Source: Chamaecrista fasciculata (Eukaryota; Streptophyta; Magnoliopsida; Fabales; Fabaceae). Taken from it: DNA of 64,000 bases. Shown piece after piece: positions 1 through 13,495 of this stretch (position 1 is its first letter; each line of letters starts with the position of its first letter). Location of the stretch: NCBI GenBank assembly GCA_003254925.1, contig QANZ01008267.1, positions 62,119-126,118 of the forward strand, given 5' to 3'. The translations under genes were made by a program, and so were the position numbers. The notes beneath the pieces were generated by a model. It saw nothing but the letters and a program-made list of their open reading frames with translations. It made no database searches and was not told the origin of the DNA.

Positions 1-2065
1 TTCTCTTTTTTTTTTTCTTGAAAAAAAAAATTAGTTAGGATTTTAATATTTTTAGAATTTATTAAATTCTTTTTGGGTTTTTCTCCCTTTGTATTTGTTC
101 ACTTAATCAGAGGATTTTGGGGATAGGCCAATCGGGGGCATATTATTGATTTTCATTCTCTGCCTCATGATTCGAGCGACTTCCATAGCCCTTGCATGAT
201 TTTGAAGTTGTTAAATATGCAGGGAAAAAATATCTTCTTGTTTGTAAAAAGCTAGAGAAAGGAAAGGAGGATGAACATTGAACAGAGTTACGGAACAGGA
301 AGAATGTTGTAGAGATTTAATTTTTTTTCCCTCTAGTAATTTGAGATAAAATAATATTTGTGAAGGGGAAAATTTTATTAATTCTCCTTTGGTTTTAACT
401 TTTAACTTCCGATCCCCACTCACTTTCTCACTTGTTCTGGAAACTAGGAAAACTTAATATAGTATTGTAAAATTATGTGGCAACGCTTATTTATTGATAC
501 TTGCTTTTACTGCTTTCGCTAAAAGCAGCAATAAGTCCGTACATTAATGCAATTGCTCCCGTCTTCAGAAACTGTTATACAGGGATATGTGGATGTCTGT
601 CTGTCTGTCTTTAAACCTCGTTTAGGAATGTTGAAAGGCATGCATATATATATATACCCATTGGATTATTTGTAAAATCTGGCATGTGGCTACGCTTTCA
701 AGCACCTCTCGCGATCGACATATATAGATTGATGATGTATTTTCACTCCAAAGCCAATCAATTATTAATGTGGTCCATTAAACTGCTTTATTTTAATTTG
801 AAGGGTGAGCCACCGTGATACTGATGATTCCTTAATCAGCTCAGTAACGTTAGAACGTTGTCACTTTTTGTTGCAAAAACTCTCTTGTCAATCCTCATGA
901 AGCTTGGGATACAATTCTAATATTTTTGCCAAATCACATGGTGTTGTACTTGTTGAGGACATTTCTTTTTAAGAGGATGAAGACACGAAAGATTATTACT
1001 ATTTCAAAGTAGAAGGAGTGGACAAATTAATGTATGGTTGAAGTGGTGAGTGAGGCAGAAAATGGTTGGTTGTTGGTAGAACTAGGTGGACCATTTTGTA
1101 AGGAGGGATTAGTTTGCCAAAAAAGGAATTTCTGGCACCGAGATGTCTGGCTGGAAACTATACATATAGAAAACGTAAGAAATGAAACCTCAAAGTTGAG
1201 AGAAATGGGGGTGTTTTTTAAATTTGATTCTGAAGAGGCAGGTCTATCTGCGTGGATATCATCAAGATTTGGTGGTCTCTATCTTTGTGATGTGTGTGGA
1301 GGATTGGAAGAGGTGGAATTGAACCCCACCATGGAAGTTGGGAAAATAAAAGAAAGAAAAGAAAAGTGCAAGTCATTTTCATAGCATTGCTTTGTGAATG
1401 GATGGATAGGTGGATGGACATGAAGATATTAGAGTTGTGTTCAATCAAATCAGCTTTGGGGGTAACTTCTCTTTTAAACATTCCAAAGATTGTAATGTTC
1501 ATGCAGAGTCATTGGATGATGCTCCCCATCATTGCCAGAAAGGTTTTCTTTTGAGGACCCAAAGCAAAGCAACACTGTCGGCATGAAGCACCACACAAGA
1601 TGCTCTACCCCTATTCTATAATCTATTCTTCAACAACAAAGAATTTTAACTTATTTTCATTGTTTTAAATTAAAAAAAATATATTTTTGTCTTCTGATGA
1701 AAGCTTTTACCTTCCCACTCTGAAATGCGAATGCTCTTGGAAGTTGTTGAATGGGGAAAATAAAATTATGTAAAGCCACTGCTGAACGATCCTCCTTATG
1801 TAGAGTTCATATTCTTTAATTATTATAACTGATTCTCCTGTTATTTTACACTAACCTCCCTTGCTATGAACTGTTTGAAAGTGAAATTACAACAAACTCT
1901 GCTAAAACAAGACTGTTTAATTGCTCAATCAATGTCCTTATCCGTCAATTTCCTATTCAAGTTATATTTGTAGAAATGTTAAGCTAAAGTAGTTGAGTTT
2001 AATTAGTATATGTATATATATATATATTAAAAAAAACTTATGTTATATATACATATATATACATG
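1..2065. other. Intergenic DNA, no supportable gene
   Basis: AT-rich sequence with several short open frames (for example 1034-1384) that match no family I recognise and lack convincing splice or start context. A GTCT tetranucleotide run lies near 594-612 and a TA-rich simple repeat at about 2008-2060. CATGCAT-type (RY) words occur near 640. The leftmost few hundred bases could be the flank of a gene outside the window, but nothing here proves it. Confidence 0.5.
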
Positions 2066-2453
2066 TGTTAGGATTCAGAGTATCTCTCAACAAACATTCA
2101 CAGATCTAAACAAGTGTGATAATGTGGAATAAAGAGAAAGACAATTTACCCTGGTTCGGTCAGTGTGACCCAGCAAAGAACAAAGGATTTCACTATATAG
2201 AATGTGGGAATACAATAACCTAATGAACTAATCTACCTCTCAAGTCATACTTCTACCATTAGCTACTAGTCTATTTATAGACATCTCAAACCCTAGATAC
2301 ACAAGGATTACTTAACCTAAGTCCAATAGGCCCAAGTTCCTAATTCCTTAGTCACCAAGGTTTCTATCCTAAAATATATGGTAACTAATTAAAATACAAG
2401 TCACTCAAAGATTATATAAGATATCCCAAATTTTAAATANATACTTCATAACA
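2066..2453 (-). mobile_element. Solo LTR, probably Copia-type retrotransposon
   Basis: A 388-bp block bounded by TGTTA and TAACA, the expected TG...CA ends of an LTR. Read on the minus strand it contains a TATA-like TCTATAAATAG (near 2269-2280) and then a segment ending in ACCAGGGTAAATTG and TGAGAGATACTCTGAATCC, a layout typical of plant Copia LTRs. No primer-binding site, gag or pol lies beside it, so it looks like a solo LTR left by recombination. Flanking pentamers ACATG and TTATG match at three of five positions, consistent with a decayed target duplication. One N lies at 2440. Confidence 0.65.
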
Positions 2454-5400
2454 TTATGATTTATGATGCTATTTTATCAAATTAAATTGATTTTCTTAAA
2501 AGACTCCTATGTTTTTTTTGTCCATCTAATTTCTGAAGAGTTTTATGAAGTAAGAACAATTTAAGGCTTTTGACTATTAATCTACTCTACTACAATGCAT
2601 ATATGTTTATAAATGTTAAAGTAAATATATAAATTGGTTACATTAATTAACAACTTAATTTATATTTTTTTAAAAAAATTTGAAAGTCATAAGACCAATT
2701 AATTTTAAACATTTTGTCTTTACAAAAGTTGATCTCTAAAAATAAATTGAATAGATTAAGTTGTATTAATTCCAGAACTTCTAAGAACTAAAATGTAAAG
2801 ATATAAACGTAGCCGAAGTAGGACAAAAATTCTTTACATTTCAGGTTGATGTAGCTTAGCAGTTATGTCTTCGAAAGCACCTCATCTGAAATATACAATT
2901 TTTTTTTAATATAATTCAAAACTTAAGTATATTAATTCTGATCATCTTTAGTTTTGTGCGCTTGAGTAGTTTCAACTTTCAAATGTCGATTGAAATCTTC
3001 AGTGGCTTTAGGGTGTCATGAAGCAGTATATATTAAGAGCACAGAATTAAGGTCTTGTAAGAATTTTATAAATCGTCAGAACATACTTTTTGTTCCAACC
3101 TCTACGACGAGATGTCATCATTCATGTTTGGGAATTGAAGCTGTTTGAAATACGAATCTCTCCTTTTGTTGATGTGTTTCAATTAACCTCTCACATACAT
3201 ATGTATGATATTAATAAAATGTTAAAAAAAATGATTGTCCGCACAGGCAAATTGTTGTGTAATTACTTATTTTTAGTAAAGAGAGAGAAATCATTGTCGG
3301 CAAGCCTTGGCAAAGTTGACTGCTCACCAACTTAACTAAAAGCTCATTCTCTCACTTTCTCTGTCTCTCTCTCTCTCCAGAGGTTAAACTGTTCAGTTTC
3401 ACCCGTATGGTATGCATTCATACAATGCACCTCTATACATTTTTGGGTTGAATGGTAAAGCAAAGGAAATATAATGATTAGTATTACAGGACGACACTCT
3501 CTTTATACGAGAATCTTCTCCTGTTCCAATGCTCTCATTATGTGCACTTCTCTTTCTTTTCCCCCAGCTTCTTAATTATTGTTGGTTTAATTTTTACTTA
3601 AATGCCTTGGCTTTATTTGTATGTCCTTTTCCACCTGCAAACTCCACATTCGACCATGGATGCTTGCACTACAAATTAATAAAGCAGAATGCTAAAGTTG
3701 TGACTTGTCCTACATCATCCACATATATACCCTCCAAACTCTTAACTCCATCTTCCTAATCATTCCGCTACATGTTTTGTTATTTTCACGATATTTAATG
3801 ATTTTCGATTTTCAAAACTCTCTCTCTCTCTTTTTTTTTCTTTCGAAGCAGTTCTCATCCATTTCCTGTAAGAGAAAGAAATGGAGGATGCTGTGTGGTG
3901 GGGTGGGTCTCGGGTCTCATACTCTTATTGGGTTTCATTATTGTGCTTTTAAAATGAAGGGTTGAGATCGATATGTATTGTGTATATAATGAAGGGAAAT
4001 TTACTCTATATTAATTTTCTTAAAATTGGACAACATCGATCCCCCGGTCCTTTTTTTCCCTCTTTTACCTCCTACGCCTCAAAATTGTGGGTCCTATTTG
4101 TTGCTCGCTTAAACATTTGGAAGTTTGCACATTTTAAGCTAGAAGCCTAGAAGCATATGCTTCTATAATCTACATTTCACGTAGCAAGAAGAGCGAAAAT
4201 GATGTTGGTTTTCAAGGATATGCCAATTTTTTAAGCTAACAAGAAGTTAAGTGCTGTCAAATTATATATCTCGTTACGATACAGACTGTAACGTTTGAAA
4301 TTTTAAGGATATATAAGTAGGATTTGAATTATCCAATATTTAATATGTCGAACCAACCTTATAGTGATTTCTTTTTCTATCGATGCTTTCTATGAACTCC
4401 TATTTTCTTATTAAGAAAAAAATATTACTTTGAATTAAGTTTTTATGAACGTGACTAATAAAAATTATACGTTTTCCAAATATTAAATTAAAAGCCTGGA
4501 AAGTTACACACAGGTTTCAAAGTATGATGTCCTATTTGAAGTTTAAAATGTAGTCATATGAATTGAAAATAGTAAAATTGGTTTCTGTTAAAGACCCAAT
4601 GGACCACCCCGAGAGTTTACCTTTTGAATAGGCACCCTAATTTCTTTTTCAAATTTCAAGAAGTGCACATTATTCAATTGAAAATGCTGGCCTTTTCCAA
4701 AGAAAGATACGGTCTGAAACTACTTGTCTTCACTGTTGTTTCACTTTCACATGGTACACTATTTTACTATCCCTTTTGCTATGAAATTTAATTCCCCCTT
4801 AAAGATGGAGCCAAAAAGTCTACGCTCTTTACGTAATTTTCACCAACCCCAACTTGGTTCTCTTTAATACATTGTTTCTTAATTAATAAATATACAAGTA
4901 CGATAGATAGGTCAATACAGAGTTTCTCCGATCCACAAATTATTATTGCTCATTAAAATACTTTCTCTATAATATACTCCTATTCAACCCACCACTAGCA
5001 AAAGTTTTGAGGTCCACGGGAACAAACACTAGATATTTGTTTATTGGTCAAATATTCATTTTGGTGTAGTAAGTTTTATTTTGGTTAAAAAAACTAATTT
5101 TTTATCCCAAAATATGAATTTATATGATTTATGCTGTTGTTTTCAACCTATACAGTTGAAATAAATAATCTTTTCTTTCATATATATCATAAATTCATAA
5201 TTAATAAATAAGTTGACAAAAAAATAAAGTAAATTTTCTATTTTCAATCAAAAATTGAAGATAAATTACAAAATTAGTACTTGATTTTTATCTCTAATTT
5301 TCTAACTAAGAATGAAATATTTGATATTTATCTGGCAACTCATTTATTAAAATACATAAGAGACAAATAGTCCATCTCAATTCACTAAGTTATAAATATC

Positions 5401-8400
5401 GGTAAAAATTCGACAAAATCACATTTGAACTACCGAGATAGAATAAATGTAAAAATTTAAGGATCAAAATAAAACAAAAATAATTTTAGAAATAAAATAA
5501 AACATACCCCATATTTTGAGTACCACCATGAAGTTTTAACCTTATTTGTTTGTTCGATACTCCTCACCTATAATTCCTTTCCCAGATTTTATTTTTGAAT
5601 AAATAAAGAAAAAACATAATTTCACTTTCTTTTCACATTCCTTTCCTTCTATAGTTATACTCGTACCTTTTGGTATCTTTTTCAATTTTCATTATGTAAC
5701 CCCTTTTTACTTTTTCTTCTTCTATTATATAGTATTATTGTTTAATGATCAAAACATCAATACCTAATAAATATAAACAAAATCATATTTTTATATATCA
5801 GAATATAATATTTTAAAACTTTGTCTATTGAGATTATGTAGAATTACAGTAATAAGATATAAAATATTTTCTACACCTTGAGATGATTTGAAAATATATT
5901 TATATTTATGGTTATAAAAATTGATAAAAATACCTTTTATAAAACAAAAAAATCATTGATTCTGAATTTCTTATATTCTAGATGCTAAGTCTGGCATTAA
6001 GAAAGTAAGAATATAAAATAAATTTGATATTGTCACCTAATGCATGATATTGTGCAGTAATTTTTTTTCGTGTTATTTAAAAATGTAATTATATATGTAT
6101 TTTCTTACATTTGGGAGCGAATTATTTGCTCAATATAATGTGATAGTATTAATGTTTAATGTTTTTGTTTTTTTAATGGAAAACATGAAATACTTCGTGG
6201 GAGTATAATAATTGCAATTTTAATGTAGTTGCATGGGAAATAATGGTGGTCATTATTTGTGTGTCATGCTTTGTTGAATGAAGTTGGGGTACAGCTACGG
6301 AGGCACGTGTCACAATCATGGGGTGAGCACTAATGATCGTAGGGTGGGGCCAATAGGGATCGTGTGAGGCTGAGAATACGTGATTTCAGTAGGATCCTCA
6401 TCACACGAGGCCTACACTTACACTACTACATCATCATCATTATTCTCGTTAAGAGTATACGAGGACATTAGTACATGTCAATGGGACCCACCTTCCATTT
6501 GTCCAAATTAAAATTGACCACTTGGTCAACATTCTTGACTTTTTTGAATTTTATTATACAATGAGGGTCCCTCCATACTATATATTGTCCCTTGACCACT
6601 CACTCATTGAATATGGTCTCTATTGATGCAGTTTCAATCTTTGAATTTCTGGCGATATCTTCTATTTTCGTGTTTGTTCCGGATATCTAGTTATCTAAAT
6701 ACATTACTTGACACTTAAAATTTTGACGTAACTCAAATTAGCTCGATCATATGAAATAATTTATTGCATTTGAAGTTCTCCATCAAAAAGACAATCTATG
6801 TGTAAATTTCCAATTATGATAACTTTCTCCCACCTCTCTACATGCACCACTTATTCGTTTAAAATGAATAAATAATTAGTGTCTGTTTTCCAAATATATT
6901 TCTTATTTTTTATATTTGATTTCATATGTACTTTTTTTATACTTATTTGTTATTTATATTGTCTATATTCACAAAAACTGAACGTCTATTTGTGAAGGGA
7001 TAGATATATATTAGATATTATGTATCAGCTATAGATAGTTTCTAAATAAAATATTTTATCTTATATTCACCATCTATAAATATTTAGATGACAAATAAAA
7101 TATAAATACGAATATTAATAATAAAACAAAGTAAAAATGTTAGATAAAATAAATAAATAAATACGAATATCAACAGTAAAACGATGAGCAAATACTGTTT
7201 CCGTATAACAGTTTCCTGAGAGTGTATAATATAAGAGAGATTCATGGTCATCTGAGATACACATGACCTTGTGCTTGTCCCGCGCGCCACCTTTTTCCAT
7301 AAAGCAATATTGGTTCGAAATTTATCATCAACATTATTATAGAGTGGAGTCCAAAACAGTAAGAATCTTTTCGTTTAACTTCTGTTTGCCATTATCTTAA
7401 TTAGATGATGATTCATGTTGTTTCTGTTAAAGTATATATGTCTGCATACTGAGGCCTTTTTTCTAAAAAAAAAAATATGGAAGCAAATTTATGAAGTGGA
7501 TTGATACCAGTTTAAAAGTTAAAGTATGGTCAACTTTGTAAACAGTAAACATATGGAATTGTTCTATCTATTATACATAAGCCAAAGTTCAAAAGAAATA
7601 AAAGGACCCCAAATATTCTCTCATAGTTAATATGGTACACCGTACACGTGGGCAGCAATGTGATGATCACCCATAATTAAGCCAAATATATTGAGTTTGG
7701 GACGACAGTCACTTATTTTATGGAGTTTGTTAGGTCTCATCATACATTAGTTGGTAATAATAGTCCTAGTGAGTAGTGACCCATAATCACAGTACTGAAC
7801 GATAATGGAACATTATGTGCGGTAACTTTATATATATTTGTTTGTTAATTTTTTTTAAAGATGTTTTTACTCATAGCTGAAAAGAGTGATATATATAACA
7901 TGTGTGTATGTAGGTGTGATTGTGTGTATAAATTCACCTAATGAACAGAGCAAAACAAATCATACTAAACAACGTATAATATTCGTTCCTGTTTTTAAAG
8001 TATTCTTCCATTGGCCTTGCAATTCACGATTCATAATCATTCAAAATAACATTTTCAATAAATAAAGAAAAGAACAATACGAAAAGCACTTAATCTTACG
8101 TAAATGATTGTGGGGTTATCATTTATGTAATGGGCTGTTTGTGTTTGCTTTTTGGTCGTATAGTGGGGCAAATACAACAACAACATAATTGATTAAGCAC
8201 CTCATTTTACCTACTTTGTGTAAAAGCACTTTTTTAAGCGGTAGATGGATGCATTCTAAATATTATACAGCTCCAATTTCTGCAGGTGTTTGATTCCATG
8301 ACGTGGACACCCATGACTCCATCTAGTTCAACTTGTAGACAGGAGCCTGATGAATTGACACAAATACCCTTTTTGTACATTAAAGAATGGCATACATATA

Positions 8401-8635
8401 GTAGGGTGATAATTGATAAGCGTAGTTTTGGGCATCCCTCCCTGTACAGAATCCGGAAAAGAGATAGGGTGGGTTCAAGTGTTGGCATTCAATTAGATTG
8501 CTTAGCGAAAAAGAAAGAGTTAGTTGGATTAGTTATGCGTTTTCATAAGGCATGAATATGATGGCGAAGCAAATATTTTGTTTATTTCTGATCAGGATTA
8601 ATAAATAACAGATGATGAACTTTCTTTTAGCTACT
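2454..8635. other. Long gene-free AT-rich interval
   Basis: About 6 kb without a supportable coding sequence. Most is AT-rich low-complexity DNA. A less AT-rich island at about 6280-6560 holds a G-box-like CACGTGTC and TTGAC/TGGTCAA W-box-like words. A second G-box (ACACGTGG) lies near 7645. These could be distal regulatory DNA of a neighbouring gene, but short motifs alone do not prove that. The small frame at 8286-8555 is unrecognised and not supported. Confidence 0.5.
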
Positions 8636-8644
8636 TTTAGTTTA

Positions 8645-9180
8645 GGGTAAAGGGTAAATTTGGTCCTAAATGTATGCCTTAATATTCATTTTATCCATTA
8701 TATTTTAAAATATTCAAATTAGTCCTAAATGTTTGCAAAATGTTTCATTTTGGTCCCAACTATTGAATATGACTTGTTTCAAGTTCAAACATGACGAGTT
8801 TAGAACTACGTATTGTTCTCGAAGAGTACTTTTTCTATTTAGTTGGGGCCGTCAGCAAACGAGGTCAAATTGGTCCTAAAAGTAGACCTTTCGTTTTATT
8901 GTCAAACAAACAAAGTTGATTATATCTTTCACGTTTTAAATTTGAATGCGACGAATTCAGAGCTACGAGTTCCTCTTAACAAGTACTTTGAAATTAAAAT
9001 GAGAGACGAGAAAAATATGACCCAATTCAATAATTTGGGACCAAAATGAAACATTTTACAAATATTTAGGACCAAAATGATCATTTTGACAACATTTAGA
9101 ACCAATTTGAACATTTTGAAACATAATGAACCAAAATGAACATTAGGACATACATTTAGGACCAAAATGACTCTTAGGCC
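8645..9180. mobile_element. Fold-back MULE-type MITE with 9-bp TSD
   Basis: A 536-bp non-coding element. Its two ends are inverted repeats of well over 100 bp, made of diverged iterations of units such as TTTGGTCCTAAATGT and CATTTTGGTCC. The flanks carry a perfect 9-bp duplication TTTAGTTTA (8636-8644 and 9181-9189), the size made by Mutator-like transposases. The centre also holds a diverged direct repeat (about 8790-8835 and 8948-8990). No transposase is encoded. It sits 470 bp upstream of the photolyase start codon. Confidence 0.8.
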
Positions 9181-9189
9181 TTTAGTTTA

Positions 9190-9650
9190 TTAGTTGGGTT
9201 TTGGGGATACTCAGAGTTGACGATCCAAATTCAATTAGTGCGGGCTGGTCATGTGAGAAATCGATGGGTATTATGGGCCGATACTCGGCCCAAAAGAATA
9301 AATTTGAAAAGTACACGTGTCAAACACTGAATGAGCCGCGAATGTGGTTTTCAAACCACAAGTTTACAGTTACGGTTCCCTCCCAATTCAGGGATTTGTG
9401 TGAGTGATTGCTTTCAATGCTTTGCTTCGTTCGTTCGATCCTTCCCTCTCCGACGAACCCAATCTCCAAACCCTAATCTCAAATCTGGTATGCATTCTCA
9501 GTCTCTGGTTCTCAGGTTGAGGCGCAGCTAAGCCAGCTGTAATATAATATCAATAGCAACGACCTAAATTTCTGTTTCTCTGCATCGAAGGCGATTCTTA
9601 GCAAATACGTAAACCTTCCTATTCGCTTAGCTACCTTCGGTATCACGTCT
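9190..9650 (+). promoter_or_regulatory. Presumed promoter and 5'UTR of the photolyase gene
   Basis: The sequence between the MITE and the photolyase ATG. It becomes pyrimidine-rich near 9410-9470 (CTTCGTTCGTTCGATCC, CCAAACCCTAATC), typical of a plant 5' leader. An ACACGTGTC G-box-like word lies near 9313. An upstream frame begins at 9331 and stops at 9531, so if the leader starts early it would contain a uORF. No clear TATA box was identified. Confidence 0.45.
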
Positions 9651-12600
9651 ATGGCATCCATAACGTCACCAATGGCAGTCCAGCCGGGTCGGATTAGGGT
9701 ATTGAAAGAAAGATCGCGCGAGTTTGAGGGAGAGGTGGGTCCCGTTGTGTACTGGATGTTCAGAGATCAACGGGCGAGAGATAATTGGGCCCTCATCCAC
9801 GCCGTTAGTCAGGCTAACAAAGCTAACGTTCCCGTCGCTGTTGTTTTCAATCTTTTTGATCAGTTTTTGGGCGCAAAAGCGCGCCAGTTAGGGTTTATGT
9901 TGAGAGGTTTGCGCCAATTGTCCCTTGATATTCAAAACACTCTTCATATCCCCTTTTTCTTGGTTCAGGTGATTTTCTAGCTTGTGGTGCTATGCAATAT
10001 GTTCTTATGGTCATATAGCCATTTAATTAATTGCATTCTCTGTCTACTGAAATTAGACTAGTTTTTTGGATTCGAGTTTCATTATTGAGCTGCATTTTGG
10101 TGGACACATGGAATAAAAGGGTTCTGTACCGACATTTTTGTGGGTTTGTGTATAGGGGGAGGCAGAGGACACTATACCAAATTTCCTCAGGGAATGTGGA
10201 GCTTCGCTATTGGTTACAGACTTCTCACCCCTACGGGAAGTGCGGAGGTGCAAAGAGGATATTTGCAAGAAGGTAGGCGATTTGGTTACCATACATGAAG
10301 TTGATACTCACAACGTAGTACCCCTTTGGGTTGCGTCGGAGAAGTTGGAATACGGTGCTAGGACCATAAGAGGAAAAATAACCAAAAGGCTTTCTGAGTA
10401 TCTGATTGATTTCCCCACCATTGAGCCACCGACAAGGAAATGGGTCACTAAGAATCAGTTGATCGATTGGGATGATCTCATATCTGGTGTGTTGAGGTTA
10501 GAAGCTACTCCTTTGATTGATATCTCATTAAATATGTTGATAAATCATAAAACTACTTTCTATAACTAGGAAAGGAGCAGAGGTTCCTGAATTACATTGG
10601 TGTCAGCCAGGGGAAATAGCTGCAATGGAGGTACTAATGGGAAAGAGTAATGGATTCTTGACTAAGAAGTTGAAAAATTATTCTGTAGACCGGAATGATC
10701 CATCCAAACCCAGTGGCCTTTCTGGTTTGTCTCCCTATTTGCATTTTGGACAAATATCTGCTCAACGCTGTGCCCTAGAAGCTCGTAAGCTACGAAACTC
10801 GTTTCCTCAGGTTTGTAAAAATTTTAGTCATGATAGATCCTTTTACATTTTTAGTTTCAGTAGAACAGTCATTGAGCAAAACTGAAGTGTCAGTCAACGT
10901 CATAATGTGCCTGAAAAACCCTTAGCTGCAGTTTGCAGTCTATTTGTTCTGTTTTTTTTTTCCTTCCCAAAATGATATTTACTCTTGTGTAATGTGAAGG
11001 CCGTTGATTCTTTCTTGGAGGAGTTGATTGTGCGAAGAGAACTTGCTGATAACTTTTGCTTCTATCAGCCACATTATGATTCATTACAGGGAGCATGGGA
11101 ATGGGCTCGTCGGACATTACTGGACCATGCCGAAGATAAACGAGAACATATTTACTCGTGAGTCACATTGTTTTGTTCTTCGGGTTACTTTATTGTCTGT
11201 AAGCTCATCTAGCTATTGTATCTCCAGGAGGGAGCAATTGGAGAAAGCACGGACTGCTGATCCTGTAAGTCAATCTTTAATAAGCTTTCGCTTAAGTATT
11301 CCAAATTTTCTCGAAGTTGTGTTATCCTATCATAAATGCATTATTACACTACAGCTCTTTCCAACTTAATAATCGGGGTATCCTTTTGTTTGCAAATATC
11401 AGCTCTGGAATGCTTGTCAGATGGAGATGGTTTACCACGGGAAAATGCATGGTTATATGCGGCAAGTAACTTCTTGATTATTCTTTTCTCCTATGTTTTG
11501 CTTCTTAATAAATCTTGCAGATTTCTTTGATTTTATTGCTTCTGTCCTCAGACCGCAATCAATATTTGAATGAAATGTTTCTCTTGTGGAAGGGGTTGTG
11601 AGATAAGCGGAGTTTGTCATGATAGAATTTATATGAAATTGTATGATATATGAATGAAGTGTGCTTTATTGACTGTTATCAGTTTAGGCCTTCTTCAGTC
11701 TTGTGACTGGTCTTGTTTGAATATTATCTCAAACCTAGTTTATTGATATCCTCGCCATAATAAGACCTCCTCAAACTTTTCCTGTTTCTTTCTTGAGTTT
11801 GACCGAAGTTTATAATTTGATTTTACTGTCAGTCTTTGGGTTTTCCTTGTGGTATCACAAATCAGTTTTCTTGTAAAACAAGGATGGTGATTATCTTGTC
11901 AAGCCTTGTGGTTGATGATATATGTACTGGCAAATGTTTTTAATTTTTAAGTTGCAAGATAGATGGCTAATAGATGAACTAGCTTGGAGTTTTCTCTCAG
12001 GATCTTCGGCGGAATTGAAAGGAAGTTGAGTTTTGGGTATTCTTAAAGTACATGAAGTGGAATTTTCTTCCCATCCATTGATGTGGTAACTCGCTCAAGG
12101 TCAATGAATTGCATATTATGCATATCTCGTTTTTATTGGATACAAGCATATCTTCTGTTTGTCGTTAGCGGGGATGTCAACGACACTTTAAAATTTCAAA
12201 TGATGTATCTGTCAGCATAAATAGGGATTCCATATATTAAATGAGTCTTTTTAATATATTGCTGGCCTGTTTCTTCTGATTGATCAATTTTCTATATTGA
12301 TGCCTTTTCCTTTATACATTTATGTTTCTTCAATTAGAAAATTTTATCTACAGAATGTATTGGGCGAAAAAGATACTTGAGTGGACAAGAGGACCTGAAG
12401 AAGCCCTTGAGATAACCATATACTTAAATGATAAGGTATTTTGGTTACCTTGGGCAATATATAGTTTGGTGATATAATTGCATCTTGCAAATTCAGTTTC
12501 TCCAAGATATGGTTATTGTCGTTTGATAAAGCTGGCGGAGTTTTTAGTTTTCATCGAATGGTCTTTGTTTGCAGTACGAAATTGATGGGAGGGATCCAAG

Positions 12601-13495
12601 TGGTTATGTTGGCTGCATGTGGTCAATATGTGGGGTCCATGATCAGGTCTGCCGTGTTATATAATGCAGAACATTTTTTTTCCATTTAGTTCTAAATTAT
12701 TTATTGAGATGCACAAAATCAACTTAACTTTATTTTTTTGCAAAATTCTTTTTTTGAATTATAATGGTGATTTTAAAAAAATTATACTTATATTTATATT
12801 TTTGCCATAAGATTCTTTTAATTGTATATTTTTTTTATATTTTAATATTTTATCTCTTATATTAGTCATAGTCAAAATTGTCTTTTTTTTGGTACTATGA
12901 TTTATCATGAATTTTTTTTCGTAACACTTGTCATATGTTCATTCAAAATTTTTCAAAAAAATTTATATAGGTTTAGTTAAACTTCACTATGCTTTTTATC
13001 TAAAAATATTACTATCTTTTTTGTGTTTTTATCTGCTCCCAAGCCAAATGTTGTGTCTGATTGCTGCCATGTGTAACTAGAAAACTAACTTTTTTTTTTT
13101 CTATTCTAAAATTTAACATAGGGGTCCTTTTTTTGAACCGTTATGAGCATTCCAACTATCTTGAGGACTTGTGCTGCTGGCTGGATTTAGTGAATTGCGC
13201 ATATTTTCTGCAAATACAGTGTTGCTTTCTTTTCTTCAGAACTGAATGGGTGTTGCAACTGGTCCGACTAAGATTAAGGGGATTCGTAGCACTTATGTGG
13301 TTCTTTTCTTTTGCATTTCAGGGTTGGCGTGAGCGACCAATTTTTGGGAAAATTCGATATATGAACTACGCAGGCTGCAAAAGGAAATTTGACGTTGACA
13401 GATACATAGCATATGTCAATAAATTAGTTGGGGAATTAAGAAAGAGAAAGGCTGGAAACTTGCTATCTGAAAAAGAAAAAGTATTACGCCAATAA
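9651..13495 (+). CDS. PHR1: Class II CPD DNA photolyase
   Basis: A light-driven enzyme that splits UV-induced cyclobutane pyrimidine dimers using FAD. I reconstruct nine exons with intact frame: 9651-9968, 10156-10496, 10570-10810, 11000-11157, 11228-11264, 11403-11461, 12354-12435, 12575-12646 and 13322-13495, giving 493 aa; the Arabidopsis protein is about the same length. The N-terminal antenna-type domain contains [19 protein letters not shown]. The FAD-binding half has [46 protein letters not shown] and [20 protein letters not shown], all characteristic of class II rather than class I photolyases or cryptochromes. Intron 6 has a GC donor instead of GT. The first ATG in frame fits the usual start. 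The gene converges on KEULE, whose stop codon lies 548 bp away. Confidence 0.95.

Noticed and set aside
1034-1384. 116-codon open frame near the left end
   Set aside because: No recognisable family, overlapping antisense frame, no promoter or splice context; length is expected by chance in this much sequence.
8286-8555. 89-codon open frame
   Set aside because: No family resemblance and a near-complete antisense frame over the same bases.
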